Part shown: in pieces, positions 5,166-5,332 of the stretch
Numbering within the stretch: the first letter of the stretch is position 1
Layout: each line of letters starts with the position of its first letter
NCBI GenBank assembly: GCA_903932565.1
Contig: CAIZGQ010000868.1
Span: 1-5,332, forward strand
Source of the DNA: an uncultured Hyphomicrobiales bacterium
GTDB taxonomy: Bacteria > Pseudomonadota > Alphaproteobacteria > Rhizobiales > Beijerinckiaceae
Length of the DNA stretch: 5,332 nt
Reading direction: 5' to 3'
Notes under the pieces: generated by a model
Database searches by the model: none
What the model saw: only the letters and a program-made list of their open reading frames with translations
Told to the model about the DNA's origin: nothing
Made by a program: the position numbers and the translations under genes

Positions 5166-5332
5166 ATGAAGCGCTCCGATACCGCAACCTATGCTTTGGA
5201 CCTTATTCACAGCATCTGGGTTGCAACGATCTCGGGACTGCGCCAGCCGCGCTTCGTGCGAAAACGCACATGTCACGGGGTTGCCGTGCGCAAACAACTC
5301 ACGATTGCGGAAGCTATTTTAAAGGATGGCCA
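5166..5332 (+). CDS. 5' end of a hypothetical protein (partial, cut by window end)
   Basis: An ATG at 5166 opens a frame with no stop through the window end, giving 55 complete codons. AGAAGGGG (5154-5161) lies 4 bases upstream and is a good, slightly close, ribosome binding site. G+C by codon position is about 55, 47 and 60 percent, the order expected of a coding frame in such a genome. The visible protein begins MKRSDTATYALDLIHSIWV, then becomes strongly basic (RQPRFVRKR) and ends near RKQLTIAEAILKDG. I do not recognise the family. It diverges from the response regulator with 78 bases between the two starts, a layout in which the regulator often controls its neighbour. The full gene lies outside the window, so function and even reality remain uncertain. 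Confidence 0.55.
   Translation, partial: MKRSDTATYALDLIHSIWVATISGLRQPRFVRKRTCHGVAVRKQLTIAEAILKDG

Noticed and set aside
5088..5297. A 70-residue longer N-terminus for the response regulator
   Set aside because: It would cross the long palindrome and the divergent gene start, is low in structure-like sequence, and ATG 5087 has a better ribosome binding site.

Overview
The window looks like ordinary chromosomal DNA of an alphaproteobacterium, most likely of the Hyphomicrobiales (Rhizobiales) type. This placement is inferred from protein style: a cold shock protein with the rhizobial-looking core DVFVHISAVERAG, a FixJ-like receiver plus LuxR-type regulator, a Tat-exported hydrolase and a single-cysteine Prx6-type peroxiredoxin. 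No rRNA, tRNA, insertion sequence, phage gene or CRISPR array was found.

Layout from left to right. Bases 1-154 hold the 3' end of a plus-strand gene of unknown function, whose stop codon lies in the loop of a 9-bp GC-rich hairpin. Five complete genes follow, all on the minus strand, so transcription runs right to left. They are a 1-Cys peroxiredoxin (346-1008), a Tat-exported alpha/beta hydrolase resembling kynurenine formamidase and related carboxylesterases (1150-2151), a transglutaminase-like cysteine protease-fold protein (2519-3382), a CspA-family cold shock protein (3841-4050) and a FixJ/LuxR-type response regulator (4326-5087). At the right edge, a short plus-strand reading frame with its own ribosome binding site (5166 to the window end) diverges from the regulator and is cut by the boundary.

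The five minus-strand genes are separated by gaps of about 140 to 460 bases and most carry their own ribosome binding site and leader. They read as single transcription units rather than an operon. The clearest transcription signal is a perfect 10-bp-stem Rho-independent terminator behind the cold shock gene. Loose functional themes are stress handling (peroxiredoxin, cold shock protein), a signalling protein, and two hydrolases of unknown substrate. Nothing in the sequence ties them into one pathway.

The more interesting material is non-coding. The 78-base divergent region between the regulator and the right-edge gene holds a 40-base interrupted palindrome and a separate 13-base palindrome. 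The cold shock leader holds a perfect 7-bp hairpin, and a 10-bp inverted repeat lies on either side of its possible promoter. An 18-base tandem repeat sits just beyond the cold shock terminator. The response regulator has a partly degenerate receiver domain and an unusual N-terminal extension. I saw no convincing new multi-gene system.
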